DNA from: Pelagibacterales bacterium SAG-MED49
Lineage (GTDB): Bacteria > Pseudomonadota > Alphaproteobacteria > Pelagibacterales > Pelagibacteraceae
Direction: 5' to 3'
DNA length: 64,000 nt
Assembly: GCA_014653365.1 (NCBI GenBank)
Contig: JACWEQ010000002.1
Coordinates: forward strand, 62,001 to 126,000
This document shows positions 35,046-44,690 of this stretch, piece after piece. The notes beneath the pieces are model-generated. The model was given only the letters and a program-made list of their open reading frames with translations, made no database searches and was not told the DNA's origin. Position numbers and translations under genes: made by a program. How positions within the stretch are numbered: the first letter of the stretch is position 1; each line of letters starts with the position of its first letter.

Positions 35046-35372
35046 ATGAATTTAGCAACTAAAAAATGGATTTTTTTAAAAATCTCATCAATAATTTTAT
35101 TACCTCTAATGGTTTGGTTTATTTTTAATTTTATTGCAATTTACGATCAAAGTTATCAGGAGGTTTTAAAATTTTTTAGTAACTCAACCACTAAATTTTT
35201 ATTTAGTTTGTTTATAATATTTGCATATTTTTTTTCATCTTTAAGTATTAGTGAGGTTTTTGAGGACTATATTGACAATGATAAAATCAAAAATGTCGCA
35301 AACAGTCTATTATTTTTATCTGCTATAATAATTCCATTATTAACAATTATATCTTTATTTAATCTAAATTAA
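35046..35372 (+). CDS. sdhD: Succinate dehydrogenase membrane anchor subunit SdhD, lacking the heme-ligand histidine
   Basis: Second membrane anchor of complex II, 108 residues, three helices. Position between sdhC and sdhA and the FEDYI motif (D74, Y75; the Tyr matches the quinone-contacting Tyr of E. coli SdhD) identify it. The histidine normally 11 residues before that Asp, the second heme b ligand, is Phe here (F63), and the conserved Gly after it is also missing. The whole protein contains no histidine. Its stop overlaps the sdhA ATG by one base. Confidence 0.85.
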   Translation: MNLATKKWIFLKISSIILLPLMVWFIFNFIAIYDQSYQEVLKFFSNSTTKFLFSLFIIFAYFFSSLSISEVFEDYIDNDKIKNVANSLLFLSAIIIPLLTIISLFNLN

Positions 35373-37147
35373 TGAGTGCTTATAAAATTATAGACCATGA
35401 ATATGACGTTGTAGTCCTAGGTGCTGGAGGATCAGGCCTTAGAGCTGCTGTAGGTTTAAGCGAAGCCGGATTAAAAACCGCATGTATTTCAAAAGTTTTT
35501 CCAACAAGAAGTCATACCTCTGCTGCTCAAGGTGGAATTTCAGCTGCGTTAGGTAATATGGGAGAAGACGACTGGAGATGGCACATGTACGATACAGTAA
35601 AAGGTGCTGATTGGTTAGGAGATCAAGATAGTATCGAGTATTTATGTAAAGAAGCACCTAAAGCAGTAATTGAGCTAGAAAAGTATGGTGTTCCATTTAG
35701 TAGAACAGACGAAGGAAAAATTTATCAAAGACCTTTTGGTGGAATGACAAAAAATTATGGAAATGGAATAGTTCAAAGAACTTGTGCAGCAGCTGATAGA
35801 ACTGGTCATGCAATATTGCACACTCTTTATGGACAGGCTTTAAAACATAATACAGAATTTTTTATTGAATATTTTGCTTTAGATTTATTGATGAAAGATG
35901 GTGAGTGTAAAGGATTAATTGCTTGGAATTTAAATGATGGAACAATTCATAGATTTAGAGCACATACAGTTATTATTGCAACAGGTGGATATGGAAAAGT
36001 ATATTATTCAGCAACATCGGCTCATACGTGTACAGGTGATGGTAATGCAATGGTTTTAAGAGCCGGACTTCCATTACAAGATATGGAATTTGTTCAATTT
36101 CATCCAACTGGAATATACGGTCACGGCACTTTGATAACAGAAGGAGCTAGAGGTGAAGGTGGGTACCTTACAAATTCAAAAGGTGAGAGATTTATGGAAA
36201 GATATGCTCCTAACGCAAAAGATCTAGCATCAAGAGATGTTGTAAGTAGATCAATGTCTATTGAAATTAATGAAGGAAGAGGAGTTGGAAAAGATCAAGA
36301 TCATGTTCATTTAAACTTAAGTCATTTAGATAAAGAAATTATTGAGAGCAGATTGCCAGGTATTACTGATGCTGCAAGATTATTTGCAAATGTTGATGTT
36401 ACTAAAGAACCAATTCCAGTTGTGCCGACTGTTCACTATAATATGGGAGGTATTCCAACAAATTATAAAGGAGAAGTTTTAACAGTAAACGGCTCTGACA
36501 AAACTGTTCCTGGATTGATGGCAATCGGAGAGGCAGCATGTGTTTCTGTTCATGGAGCTAATAGATTAGGTTCTAATTCGTTAATTGATTTAGTTGTTTT
36601 TGGAAGAGCTGCTGCAAAAAGGGCTGCTGAGCTAGTAAAACCAGGAACACCTCATGAAGAAATTGGAGAGACTGAAACTCAAAAATGTTTGGATAGGTTT
36701 GATAAACTTAGAAATGCTGAAGGTGAAAACAGTACAGCAGATCTGAGACTTGCTATGCAAAAAACTATGCAAGCTAAATGTGCAGTTTTTAGAACTGAAA
36801 AAAATCTTAAAGAAGGAGTTGATGAGATTAGAAAAACATATGATGGAATGGAATCTATTTCAGTCAAAGATAGATCTTTAGTGTTTAACACTGATTTAGT
36901 AGAAACTTTAGAATTTGATAATTTGATAAGACAAGCTGTAACAACAGTAGACTCCGCATATCATAGAAAAGAAAGTAGAGGAGCTCATGCGAGAGACGAT
37001 TATCCAAAAAGAGACGATGAAAAATTTATGCAACATACACTAGCTTGGTGTGATGGTAAAAATACTAAAATAAGTTATAGAGAAGTACATAAATCTACTT
37101 TAACTAACGAAGTACAATACTTCCCACCACAAGAAAGAGTTTATTAG
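35372..37147 (+). CDS. sdhA: Succinate dehydrogenase flavoprotein subunit
   Basis: Catalytic FAD subunit of complex II, oxidising succinate to fumarate. The 591 residues have the dinucleotide motif [13 protein letters not shown], the FAD-attaching histidine H48 in [12 protein letters not shown], the active-site region [24 protein letters not shown], and [21 protein letters not shown]. The C-terminus ([16 protein letters not shown]) is intact. It overlaps sdhD and sdhB by one base each. Confidence 0.96.
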   Translation: MSAYKIIDHEYDVVVLGAGGSGLRAAVGLSEAGLKTACISKVFPTRSHTSAAQGGISAALGNMGEDDWRWHMYDTVKGADWLGDQDSIEYLCKEAPKAVIELEKYGVPFSRTDEGKIYQRPFGGMTKNYGNGIVQRTCAAADRTGHAILHTLYGQALKHNTEFFIEYFALDLLMKDGECKGLIAWNLNDGTIHRFRAHTVIIATGGYGKVYYSATSAHTCTGDGNAMVLRAGLPLQDMEFVQFHPTGIYGHGTLITEGARGEGGYLTNSKGERFMERYAPNAKDLASRDVVSRSMSIEINEGRGVGKDQDHVHLNLSHLDKEIIESRLPGITDAARLFANVDVTKEPIPVVPTVHYNMGGIPTNYKGEVLTVNGSDKTVPGLMAIGEAACVSVHGANRLGSNSLIDLVVFGRAAAKRAAELVKPGTPHEEIGETETQKCLDRFDKLRNAEGENSTADLRLAMQKTMQAKCAVFRTEKNLKEGVDEIRKTYDGMESISVKDRSLVFNTDLVETLEFDNLIRQAVTTVDSAYHRKESRGAHARDDYPKRDDEKFMQHTLAWCDGKNTKISYREVHKSTLTNEVQYFPPQERVY

Positions 37148-37926
37148 TGGTTCAAATAAATTTACCTAAAAATTCTGAAGTAACTAAAGGTAAATATTAT
37201 CAAGATAAAACTGGTTCAAAAAATATAAGAAAAGTTAATGTCTATAGATGGGATCCTTCTACGGAGGAAAATCCAAGATTAGATACTTATGAAGTAGATA
37301 TGGATAATTGTCCCTCAAAAGTTTTAGATATTTTAAACAAAATTAAAAATGAAATTGATCCAACGTTAGCTTACCGAAGATCATGTGCACATGGAGTTTG
37401 TGGATCTTGTGCTATGAACATGGGAGGAAAAAATGGCCTTGCTTGTACTACACCTCATGAAGAAATTGATGGTGATATAGATATTTATCCTTTGCCACAC
37501 CTGAAAGTTAAGAGAGATTTAATTGGAGATTTAGATGGTCTTTACAAACAATATCAATCAATTGAACCATGGTTAAAAACTAATTCAAAAACAGAAAAAA
37601 CAGAAATTATTCAGTCCAAAAAAGATCGTGCAAAGCTAGATGGTGCATATGAATGTATAATGTGTGCTTGTTGTTCAACTTCGTGCCCAAGTTATTGGTG
37701 GAATGGTGATAAATACTTAGGTCCAGCAGTTTTGCTTCAAGCATATAGATGGATTGTCGATAGTAGAGATGATGAAAGAAAAGCTAGATTAAAGAAGGTT
37801 GCTGATGAATTAAAACTTTATAGATGTCATACTATTCTCAACTGTACAAGTGCTTGTCCAAAAGGCTTGAATCCAGCAAAAGCAATAGCTGAAATTAAAA
37901 AAATGTTAGCAACTTCTAGTCTTTAA
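37147..37926 (+). CDS. sdhB: Succinate dehydrogenase iron-sulfur subunit
   Basis: Carries electrons from FAD to quinone in complex II. The 259 residues start at a GTG overlapping the sdhA stop. All three cluster motifs are present: [2Fe-2S] in [15 protein letters not shown] with LACTT, [4Fe-4S] in [17 protein letters not shown], and [3Fe-4S] in [17 protein letters not shown]. The 3' end overlaps the convergent IclR regulator gene by 11 bases, leaving no room for a separate terminator. Confidence 0.96.
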   Translation: MVQINLPKNSEVTKGKYYQDKTGSKNIRKVNVYRWDPSTEENPRLDTYEVDMDNCPSKVLDILNKIKNEIDPTLAYRRSCAHGVCGSCAMNMGGKNGLACTTPHEEIDGDIDIYPLPHLKVKRDLIGDLDGLYKQYQSIEPWLKTNSKTEKTEIIQSKKDRAKLDGAYECIMCACCSTSCPSYWWNGDKYLGPAVLLQAYRWIVDSRDDERKARLKKVADELKLYRCHTILNCTSACPKGLNPAKAIAEIKKMLATSSL

Positions 37927-38680
37927 ACAAAGCTTTCTTTAAATTTTTAGCTGCAGATAACATCACAGGATAAATTTTTCTTAAATCATCTATATTTTTT
38001 CTACTTTTTGCTGTGTGAGTAGATAAACAAAAGCATAATTCATTTTTGGAATTTGTAATAGGCAAAGATATTCCAACCATTCCATTAAACCACTCCTCAT
38101 CATCAAATGCATATCCTTGTTTATTGATTTTATTTAACTCTTTTTTAAATTTGTCAATATCTGTAATAGTATTTTTGGCAGATTTTGGAGTTTTAATATT
38201 ATTAAATATTTCTAATGCATCTACTTTTTTAATAGATGATAGATATAGCTTTCCAGAAGCAGATGCATGCAATGGTAGATGGTCACCAGCTTCTAGATTA
38301 AGCTGCATAGGCCAATGAAATTCAATTCTGTCAAAATAAACAAGCTTTGTTCCAATTGGGACTGACAAGCTGACAGTCTCTTTTATTTCTTCAGTAAGCT
38401 TTCTTAAATATGATCTTCTAAGTGTAAAGTTTGGTTCATAGGGCAAACTATGTAAAATTATATTTCTTATTTTTGGTCCTGGAATATATTTCTTTGAATT
38501 ATCGGCAATTAGAAATCTCTCATCACATAAAGTTTCTATATGTCGATAAACTGTTGCTAAGGGAATTTCTAATTTATGAGATATTTTTTTAGCAGTAAAA
38601 TTATCTGGATCTAATAAAATTTCCTCCAGGATGTTTAATATTCTTCTAGGTGAAGTCCTACTATTTATTTCACTCATCAA
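37916..38680 (-). CDS. IclR family transcriptional regulator
   Basis: A 254-residue IclR-type regulator. The N-terminal winged helix-turn-helix (about 9-65) reads [42 protein letters not shown]. The C-terminal GAF-like effector domain contains the family-like [13 protein letters not shown] and [20 protein letters not shown]. It lies downstream of the semialdehyde dehydrogenase gene on the same strand, 19 bases away, and probably controls it and perhaps the divergent iron alcohol dehydrogenase/TRAP genes. The effector is unknown. Confidence 0.88.
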   Translation of the reverse strand: MMSEINSRTSPRRILNILEEILLDPDNFTAKKISHKLEIPLATVYRHIETLCDERFLIADNSKKYIPGPKIRNIILHSLPYEPNFTLRRSYLRKLTEEIKETVSLSVPIGTKLVYFDRIEFHWPMQLNLEAGDHLPLHASASGKLYLSSIKKVDALEIFNNIKTPKSAKNTITDIDKFKKELNKINKQGYAFDDEEWFNGMVGISLPITNSKNELCFCLSTHTAKSRKNIDDLRKIYPVMLSAAKNLKKALFKD

Positions 38681-38699
38681 CTCGAAATTTTACTAAAAA

Positions 38700-40193
38700 C
38701 TATGATAGAACTGGAATTGTAAATTCTGGACCACTATCATCTTCTGACCAAGTTACAGTTGCAGTTTTTAATTTAGTGTAAAATCTTACTCCTTCAGGTC
38801 CATGCATTGAATGATCCCCAAATAATGACCGTTTCCATCCCCCAAAGCTATGGTAAGCTACAGGCACAGGTATGGGAACGTTCACTCCTATCATTCCTAT
38901 TTTTGCATTCTCAGTAAAGTGTTTTGCAATCATTCCACTTTTAGTAAATACGGCAGCTCCATTGCCTAATTCATGATCATTAACAAGCTTTAATGCATCC
39001 TCATAAGTATCAGTTGTCATCATACTCAGTACTGGACCAAAAATTTCTTCTTTATAAATTTTCATATCTGGCTTCACTTCATCAAAGATAGTAGGGCCTA
39101 CAAAGTAACCATTTTCATAACCTTGTAGTTTCATATTTCTTCCATCTGAAAGTAGCTTTGCTCCCTCTTTTTCACCAGTATCAATATATCCCAATACTTT
39201 TTCATAGTGAGCTTTATTATTTAATGGACCAAAATCACTTTTTTCATCTGTGTATGGTCCTACATTTAGTTTCGAAGTTTCCTCTAATAATTTAGTTTTT
39301 AGGTTTTCTGCTGTCTTTTTTCCAACACACACTGCAACTGAAATAGCCATACATCTTTCACCAGCTGATCCAAAAGCAGAACCTATAATAGCATCAGTCG
39401 TCTTATTAACATCCGCATCAGGCATAACTACCATATGATTTTTAGCACCGCCAAGTGCTTGAACTCTTTTATTATTTTTTGTTCCAGTATGGTAAACATA
39501 TTCTGCTATTGGAGTTGAGCCCACAAAACTAATTGCTTGAACATCTTTGCTTTCTAATAAAGTATCAACAGACTCTTTATCACCATTTACCACATTTAAA
39601 ACTCCAGGAGGCATTCCAGCTTCTATAGCTAATTCACCTAGTCTTATAGGACAGCTTGGATCTTTTTCTGATGGTTTAAGAACAAATGTATTTCCACAAG
39701 CTATAGCAACAGGATACATCCACATAGGTACCATTGCTGGGAAATTAAAAGGAGTTATCCCAGCACAAACCCCTAGCGGTTGTCTCATTGAATATGAATC
39801 TACATTAGTTCCAACACTAGCAGAGTGATCTCCTTTCAGCGAATCAGTTATTCCTGTAGCATACTCAACAACTTCAATTCCTCTTTGAATAGATCCTTTG
39901 GCGTCCGGTATAGTTTTACCATGCTGTTCTGAAACCATTACAGCTAAATCTTCCATATTTTCAATTAATAAATCTTTGTACTTTGCAAGAATTCTTGATC
40001 TGTTTATTGGGGTAGTTTTTGACCATGATGTAAAAGCTTTTTTAGAACTTTCTATCGCTATCTCAACAGTATCTTTACTTGCTAATTCAACCTCTGCTAT
40101 TTGTTCTCCTATCGCTGGATTAAAGATTGGACCTTTTCTTGACTCGTTATCTGAATAAGTTTTTCCATCTATAAAATGACTTATTTTTTTCAT
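38700..40193 (-). CDS. mmsA: CoA-acylating (methyl)malonate-semialdehyde dehydrogenase
   Basis: Converts methylmalonate or malonate semialdehyde to propionyl- or acetyl-CoA plus CO2, with NAD and CoA. The 497 residues have aldehyde dehydrogenase motifs: ITPFNFPAMVPMWMYP, FVLKPSEKDPS, ISFVGSTPIAEYVY, and the nucleophile C281 in FGSAGERCMAISV. The general-base Glu of hydrolytic aldehyde dehydrogenases is replaced (LGGAKNH), as in the CoA-acylating group. A strong ribosome site (AAAGGAG) precedes the ATG. It is divergent from an iron alcohol dehydrogenase, with which it may form a 3-hydroxyacid pathway. Confidence 0.92.
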   Translation of the reverse strand: MKKISHFIDGKTYSDNESRKGPIFNPAIGEQIAEVELASKDTVEIAIESSKKAFTSWSKTTPINRSRILAKYKDLLIENMEDLAVMVSEQHGKTIPDAKGSIQRGIEVVEYATGITDSLKGDHSASVGTNVDSYSMRQPLGVCAGITPFNFPAMVPMWMYPVAIACGNTFVLKPSEKDPSCPIRLGELAIEAGMPPGVLNVVNGDKESVDTLLESKDVQAISFVGSTPIAEYVYHTGTKNNKRVQALGGAKNHMVVMPDADVNKTTDAIIGSAFGSAGERCMAISVAVCVGKKTAENLKTKLLEETSKLNVGPYTDEKSDFGPLNNKAHYEKVLGYIDTGEKEGAKLLSDGRNMKLQGYENGYFVGPTIFDEVKPDMKIYKEEIFGPVLSMMTTDTYEDALKLVNDHELGNGAAVFTKSGMIAKHFTENAKIGMIGVNVPIPVPVAYHSFGGWKRSLFGDHSMHGPEGVRFYTKLKTATVTWSEDDSGPEFTIPVLS

Positions 40194-40297
40194 GGTACTC
40201 CTTTTATATTTATTTAAAAGTTACACTAGCTTTTTTTTCATTTCAATCTCTTATTCCTTAAATGAGAAAAATATTATCAATTAGATGATTTCAGCTG

Positions 40298-40326
40298 TTG
40301 ACTCCTTAATTTACATAAGTTTAGAT
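40298..40326 (+). promoter_or_regulatory. Candidate sigma-70 promoter for the iron alcohol dehydrogenase/TRAP operon
   Basis: TTGACT at 40298-40303 and TTAGAT at 40321-40326 are separated by 17 bases. Transcription would begin near 40333, about 25 bases before the TTG start codon. It lies in the 164-base divergent gap shared with mmsA, where an IclR-type regulator would be expected to bind. Confidence 0.45.
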
Positions 40327-40357
40327 CAGGCTTAAAAAATTAAAATGAAAGATAGTT

Positions 40358-41539
40358 TTGATTAAAAGAGACAACGTACGAGTTTGTGTGCCAAGATATT
40401 TGCAAATTGGCAAAGGTAGCTTAAATGAATTACCTGAAATTATAAATATTCTAGGGTCAATAAAATCATTATTAATTGTAACGGATAAACAAATGGTATC
40501 ATTTGGTTATGTTAAAAAATTACAAGAAGTTTTAACTAAAGCAGGATTAAAATCAGATGTTTTTGATGACACGGTACCCGATCCAACAGATACAGTCGTT
40601 TTAAATGGTATTAAATTCTTAGAAAAATGCAAAAATGATGCTGTCATAGGGTTTGGTGGAGGTAGTCCAATAGATACAGCTAAAGCGATTGCTGCGATGG
40701 CTAAATATAGTAAAAATATTCAAGATTATAAACCACCTTCAATGTTTGATAAAAAAGGTTTACCAATCATTGCAATACCCACAACAGCTGGAACAGGTTC
40801 AGAGGTAACGCATCATGCAGTGATTATAGATTCTAATAATAATGAGAAAATTTCTTGCAGAGGCGAAGGGTTTGTTCCAATTTGTGCTATTGTTGACTAT
40901 GAATTAACTTTAACAAAACCTAGAAGATTAACAATTGATAGTGCAATTGATACTTTAACGCATGGAATAGAAGCATATGTAAGTAAAAAAGCTACACTAT
41001 TTTCGGATAGAATGGCACTAGATACAATAAGACTTGTTTCACAAAATATTTACGCCGTTGATAAAGACCCAAAAGATTTAAAAGCAAGAGAAGGACTAAT
41101 GTTAGCAGCTACATTGGGTGGTTTGGCATTTTCAAATGCATCTATTTGCTTGGTGCATGGAATGAGTAGGCCTTTAGGAAGTAATTTTAAAGTTCCACAT
41201 GGCCTAAGTAATGCAATGCTATTGCCAACTATAACTGAATTTTCAATAGAGCATGCAAAGAGTAGATATGCTGACTGTAGTCGGGCAGGTAATTTTGCAC
41301 ATCCTGAGGATTCTGATGATGTAGCATGTGATAAATTAATTAAAGGTCTTTATAAAATTAATAATGATTTTGAAGTTCCATCAATGCTTAATTTTGGAAT
41401 TAATCAAAAAAATTTTGAGGAAGAGTTAGAAAATATGGCAACTGATGCAGAAAATTCAGGAGCACCAAACCTCAATCCAAGAGTGCCTTCTGTAAACGAG
41501 ATGGTAGATCTTTACGGACAAGCATGGAGAGCATTTTAG
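40358..41539 (+). CDS. Iron-containing alcohol dehydrogenase
   Basis: A 393-residue group III (Fe-dependent) alcohol dehydrogenase. The nucleotide-binding region has IGFGGGSPIDTAKA and AIPTTAGTGSEVTHHA. The metal ligands are D198, H202 (DTLTHGIEAY), H267 (LVHGMSRPLG) and H281 (VPHGLSNA). The start is a TTG at 40358; a nearby ATG at 40344 runs into a stop. Placed opposite an acylating malonate-semialdehyde dehydrogenase, it may oxidise a 3-hydroxyacid such as 3-hydroxypropionate to the semialdehyde, but other alcohols are possible. Confidence 0.87.
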   Translation: MIKRDNVRVCVPRYLQIGKGSLNELPEIINILGSIKSLLIVTDKQMVSFGYVKKLQEVLTKAGLKSDVFDDTVPDPTDTVVLNGIKFLEKCKNDAVIGFGGGSPIDTAKAIAAMAKYSKNIQDYKPPSMFDKKGLPIIAIPTTAGTGSEVTHHAVIIDSNNNEKISCRGEGFVPICAIVDYELTLTKPRRLTIDSAIDTLTHGIEAYVSKKATLFSDRMALDTIRLVSQNIYAVDKDPKDLKAREGLMLAATLGGLAFSNASICLVHGMSRPLGSNFKVPHGLSNAMLLPTITEFSIEHAKSRYADCSRAGNFAHPEDSDDVACDKLIKGLYKINNDFEVPSMLNFGINQKNFEEELENMATDAENSGAPNLNPRVPSVNEMVDLYGQAWRAF

Positions 41540-41597
41540 TATGAGTTGGAAATGTTCTTCTTTAAAAAACAACTCTAAACAAAACGAGAGGGGTATA

Positions 41598-42662
41598 ATG
41601 AAAAAACTAATAAAAACATCATTTAGTATTTTTGCTGCCTTTGCTATTGTGTTTACTTTTTCACTTCAGCAGGTTAATGCAGCAGAAAAAATTAGATGGA
41701 AAGTGCAATCCACTTTCAACACTGGTTGGCCAGCATTAGGTGATCCTGTTGCACGTCTTTCAGACACTTTAGATAGAGCTACAGATGGAAGAATAAAACT
41801 AAAGGTTTACGAGCCTGGAAAAATTCTTCCTCCGCTAGAGATTTCACCATCAATAAGTAAAGGTGACTTACCTGCGGCTTACAACTATATGGCTTATGAC
41901 CAAGGAAGAATTCCAGCAGCTGTTTTATTTGCAGCGGTACCGTTTGGAATGGAACCATGGGAATATGCTGCATGGTGGTTTGAAGGAGAAGGTTCAAAAT
42001 TAGCAAATGAAATCTACAACAAACAAAATATTCAAGTTTTGTTATGTAGTACGATTGGACCTGAAACTGCTGGCTGGTATAGAAACCCAATTACAAGTTT
42101 AGATGATCTTAAAGGTTTAAAAATTCGTTTCTCAGGTTTAGGAGGAATGGTTTTAAATGAAATCGGAGCATCTGCTACATTAATGGCTGGTGGTGAAATC
42201 TTTGCTGCTTTAGAAAAAGGAACTCTAGATGCAACAGAATATTCAATGCCTGCAATTGATGAAGTTCTTGGTTTTCACAAAATTACTAAGTTCAACTTGT
42301 TTCCAGGTTGGCACCAAGTATCAACATCTACTCACTTCATGATCAATTTAGATTTATGGAAAAAAATGGGTGCAGCTGACCAAGCTTTATTCGAAATGGC
42401 TTGTACAGCAGCAGCTATGAGAGCAATTACAACTGGAGAATTTTTACAAGGTAAACAAATCGCAAGTTTTCCTTCTAAAGGCGTAACAGCTGCTAGACTG
42501 CCTGATAGCGTATTGAGAGAACTACAAAAAGTTAGTGCAAGAGTTATGGATGAACAATCTGCAAAAGATGCTGACTTTAAAAAAGTTTGGAATTCTCAAC
42601 AAGCATTCATGAAAGAGTATGATGTTTGGCAAAAATGGGGATATTTACCAAGAAACTTTTAG
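41598..42662 (+). CDS. dctP: TRAP transporter substrate-binding protein DctP (second system)
   Basis: Periplasmic receptor of the second TRAP transporter, 354 residues, with a Sec-type signal peptide (KKLIKTSFSIFAAFAIVF, cleavage after VNA). The TakP-like binding motif LMAGGEIFAALEKGTLDATEY and the PGWHQ segment suggest a monocarboxylate ligand (2-oxo or hydroxyacid). I chose ATG 41598, preceded by GAGAGGGG; an upstream ATG at 41541 would put a hydrophilic extension before the signal peptide. Unlike the first system's receptor, it has no twin-arginine motif. Confidence 0.88.
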   Translation: MKKLIKTSFSIFAAFAIVFTFSLQQVNAAEKIRWKVQSTFNTGWPALGDPVARLSDTLDRATDGRIKLKVYEPGKILPPLEISPSISKGDLPAAYNYMAYDQGRIPAAVLFAAVPFGMEPWEYAAWWFEGEGSKLANEIYNKQNIQVLLCSTIGPETAGWYRNPITSLDDLKGLKIRFSGLGGMVLNEIGASATLMAGGEIFAALEKGTLDATEYSMPAIDEVLGFHKITKFNLFPGWHQVSTSTHFMINLDLWKKMGAADQALFEMACTAAAMRAITTGEFLQGKQIASFPSKGVTAARLPDSVLRELQKVSARVMDEQSAKDADFKKVWNSQQAFMKEYDVWQKWGYLPRNF

Positions 42663-42694
42663 TATTTAATACTTAAAAAGTTGATTATAATAAT

Positions 42695-42729
42695 AAAAGC
42701 GGCCGGTTTCACCGGCTGCTTTTGTTTTT
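42695..42729 (+). terminator. GC-rich hairpin between second TRAP dctP and dctQ
   Basis: AAAAGC-G-GCCGG (42695-42706) pairs with CCGGC-T-GCTTTT (42712-42723) around a TTTCA loop, followed by G and five T (to 42729). This is an intrinsic terminator or a 3'-end stabiliser for the dctP message. It lies in the same place as the hairpin in the first TRAP operon. Confidence 0.75.
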
Positions 42730-42742
42730 AAAGAAAAAAAAT

Positions 42743-43312
42743 ATGTCTAAAGATTTTATAGAAGTGGAAAGTGCTCTTGATAAAAAGCTTCAACTTAGGC
42801 ATTTACCTATCACAAAGACAATAGACAACTTTGTTTTAAGAGTTGGTGAAATTTTTAATTGGTTGTGGGTAGCTTTAGTAGCAGTAATTATTCTTAATGT
42901 AGTTTTAAGATATGTTTTTAAAAATGGAATGATTGAACTAGAAGAATTACAATGGCACTTATACAGTATTGGATGGTTAGTTGGTTTATCTTCAACATAT
43001 ATAGTGGATTCACATGTTAGAGTTGATGTCTTAAGCGAAAGATTAGATTATAGAAAAAAATTATGGTTTGAGTTGTTTGGTATTATTATATTGTTTTTAC
43101 CGTTCGTAATTTTAGTACTTTATTATGCGGTTCCATTTTTTGAATTATCATGGACTACAAATGAAAGATCAACCTCTGCAAATGGTTTACCTGCAAGATG
43201 GTTTGTTAAAGGGTTCTTGGTAATAAGTTTTTTTCTTTTATTAATCTCTGGCCTATCCAGAATTACAAGAGTAATCGCAACACTTAGATATGGACTGGAA
43301 ACTAACAAATGA
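42743..43312 (+). CDS. dctQ: TRAP transporter small permease subunit DctQ (second system)
   Basis: 189-residue, four-helix DctQ subunit. The helix 2 region EELQWHLYSIGWLVGLSSTYIVDSHVRVDVLSERL matches the family (E-x-Q-W, D-x-H-V-R-V-D). I chose the ATG at 42743 over a TTG at 42722 that lies within the hairpin's T-run. It overlaps the dctM start by 4 bases. Confidence 0.9.
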   Translation: MSKDFIEVESALDKKLQLRHLPITKTIDNFVLRVGEIFNWLWVALVAVIILNVVLRYVFKNGMIELEELQWHLYSIGWLVGLSSTYIVDSHVRVDVLSERLDYRKKLWFELFGIIILFLPFVILVLYYAVPFFELSWTTNERSTSANGLPARWFVKGFLVISFFLLLISGLSRITRVIATLRYGLETNK

Positions 43313-44673
43313 TTGCACTGGTTACAGAATATTTTTTAGCAATAGCTCTTTTTTTTAGTTTTATAACTTTAATTTTTTATGGTTTTCCAGTTGCATGGAC
43401 TATGGGAGGTCTTGGTGTAATTTTTATAATTATATCAATGTTATCAGATAGTTTGTTTGATACTTTTTATGGTGTTGACTGGGGCTTTGCTTCGATGGTG
43501 GTCTACAGGCTTTATGGCGTAATGGCTAATTGGGTATTGGTTGCGCTTCCGATGTTTATCTTTATGGGAATTATGATGGATAAATCTGGAATTGCAGAAG
43601 ATTTAATGACAGACTTATCGAAATTATTTGGAAAAACAAGAGGTGGACTTGCAATTTCCATTGTATTTATTGGAGTATTATTAGCTGCTTCAACAGGAAT
43701 TATAGGAGCGGCTGTAGTGTTATTGACCATACTTGGTGTTCCTTTAATGCTAAAAAATAATTACAATCCAGATTTAGCTTGTGGTGTTGTTTGTGCAACG
43801 GGTACTTTAGGAATACTTATTCCTCCAAGTATCATGTTGGTCATAATGGGAGACCAAGTAAGAATTTCAGTAGGAGATTTATTTATGGGAGCTGTATTCC
43901 CAGGTCTTTTATTAGGTTTGTTATATACAATTTATATTTTTGTTTATGCTTATATGAACCCTAAGGCAGCTCCACTGCCAAAAGATGCTGAACCAGTAAG
44001 TATCAAAATAATTTTTAGAGTTTTAAAATCTATTATTCCACCTGCATTATTAATTTTTGCTGTTTTAGGCAGTATATTTATGGGTATTGCTACCCCAACA
44101 GAGGCATCAGGAGTCGGGGCATTGGGAGCATCATTATTAGCAATTATTAGAGGAAGATTATCTTTTTCTGATTTAAAACATGTGATTAGAAAAACAACAC
44201 ATACCACAGCTTATATTTTTGCACTTTTTGTTGGGGCAACCATGTTCGCGTTAGTTTTGAGAGGATTAGGTGGCGATGAATTAATTGAAGGTGCTTTAAA
44301 CGCTTTACCATTTGGAACAAATGGAGTGGTGATTGTTGTCTTAATAGTTGCATTTTTATTGGGCTTCTTTTTAGATTGGATTGAAATTACATTAATAATT
44401 TTACCTTTTTTAGCTCCTGTCATGATGGATCTTGGAGTTGATATGGTTTGGTTCATAGTAATGTTTGCTGTTGTTTTACAAACTTCATTTATCACACCTC
44501 CAGTAGGGTTTGCTCTATTTTATATGAAGGGTGTAGCACCTCAAGGTATTACAATAACAAACATATATAGAGGAATAATTCCATTTGTCTTACTTCAAGT
44601 TATAGCCGTTGTAATTGTTTTTAATTTTCCAGAAGTAGTTACATGGCTACCTAAAGTAGCTTATGGTCCATAA
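43309..44673 (+). CDS. dctM: TRAP transporter large permease subunit DctM (second system)
   Basis: 454-residue translocation subunit with about 12 helices. Motifs: ALPMFIFMGIMMDKSGIAEDLM, STGIIGAAVVLLTILG, CATGTLGILIPPSIMLVIMG, GIATPTEASGVGALGA and TSFITPPVGFALFYMKGVAP. It completes the second dctPQM set, downstream of the iron alcohol dehydrogenase. Probably sodium-driven import of a carboxylate that the neighbouring dehydrogenases degrade; this link is by position only. Confidence 0.92.
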   Translation: MIALVTEYFLAIALFFSFITLIFYGFPVAWTMGGLGVIFIIISMLSDSLFDTFYGVDWGFASMVVYRLYGVMANWVLVALPMFIFMGIMMDKSGIAEDLMTDLSKLFGKTRGGLAISIVFIGVLLAASTGIIGAAVVLLTILGVPLMLKNNYNPDLACGVVCATGTLGILIPPSIMLVIMGDQVRISVGDLFMGAVFPGLLLGLLYTIYIFVYAYMNPKAAPLPKDAEPVSIKIIFRVLKSIIPPALLIFAVLGSIFMGIATPTEASGVGALGASLLAIIRGRLSFSDLKHVIRKTTHTTAYIFALFVGATMFALVLRGLGGDELIEGALNALPFGTNGVVIVVLIVAFLLGFFLDWIEITLIILPFLAPVMMDLGVDMVWFIVMFAVVLQTSFITPPVGFALFYMKGVAPQGITITNIYRGIIPFVLLQVIAVVIVFNFPEVVTWLPKVAYGP

Positions 44674-44690
44674 AATAGATATTAAATTAA

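Noticed and set aside
40194..40357. A classical IclR palindrome in the divergent gap
   Set aside because: I saw only 4-base symmetric pieces such as ATCA/TGAT near 40276-40289, too short to call an operator.
41541..41597. Longer N-terminus for the second TRAP receptor
   Set aside because: It would place 19 polar residues before a clear signal peptide; GAGAGGGG lies just before the ATG at 41598.
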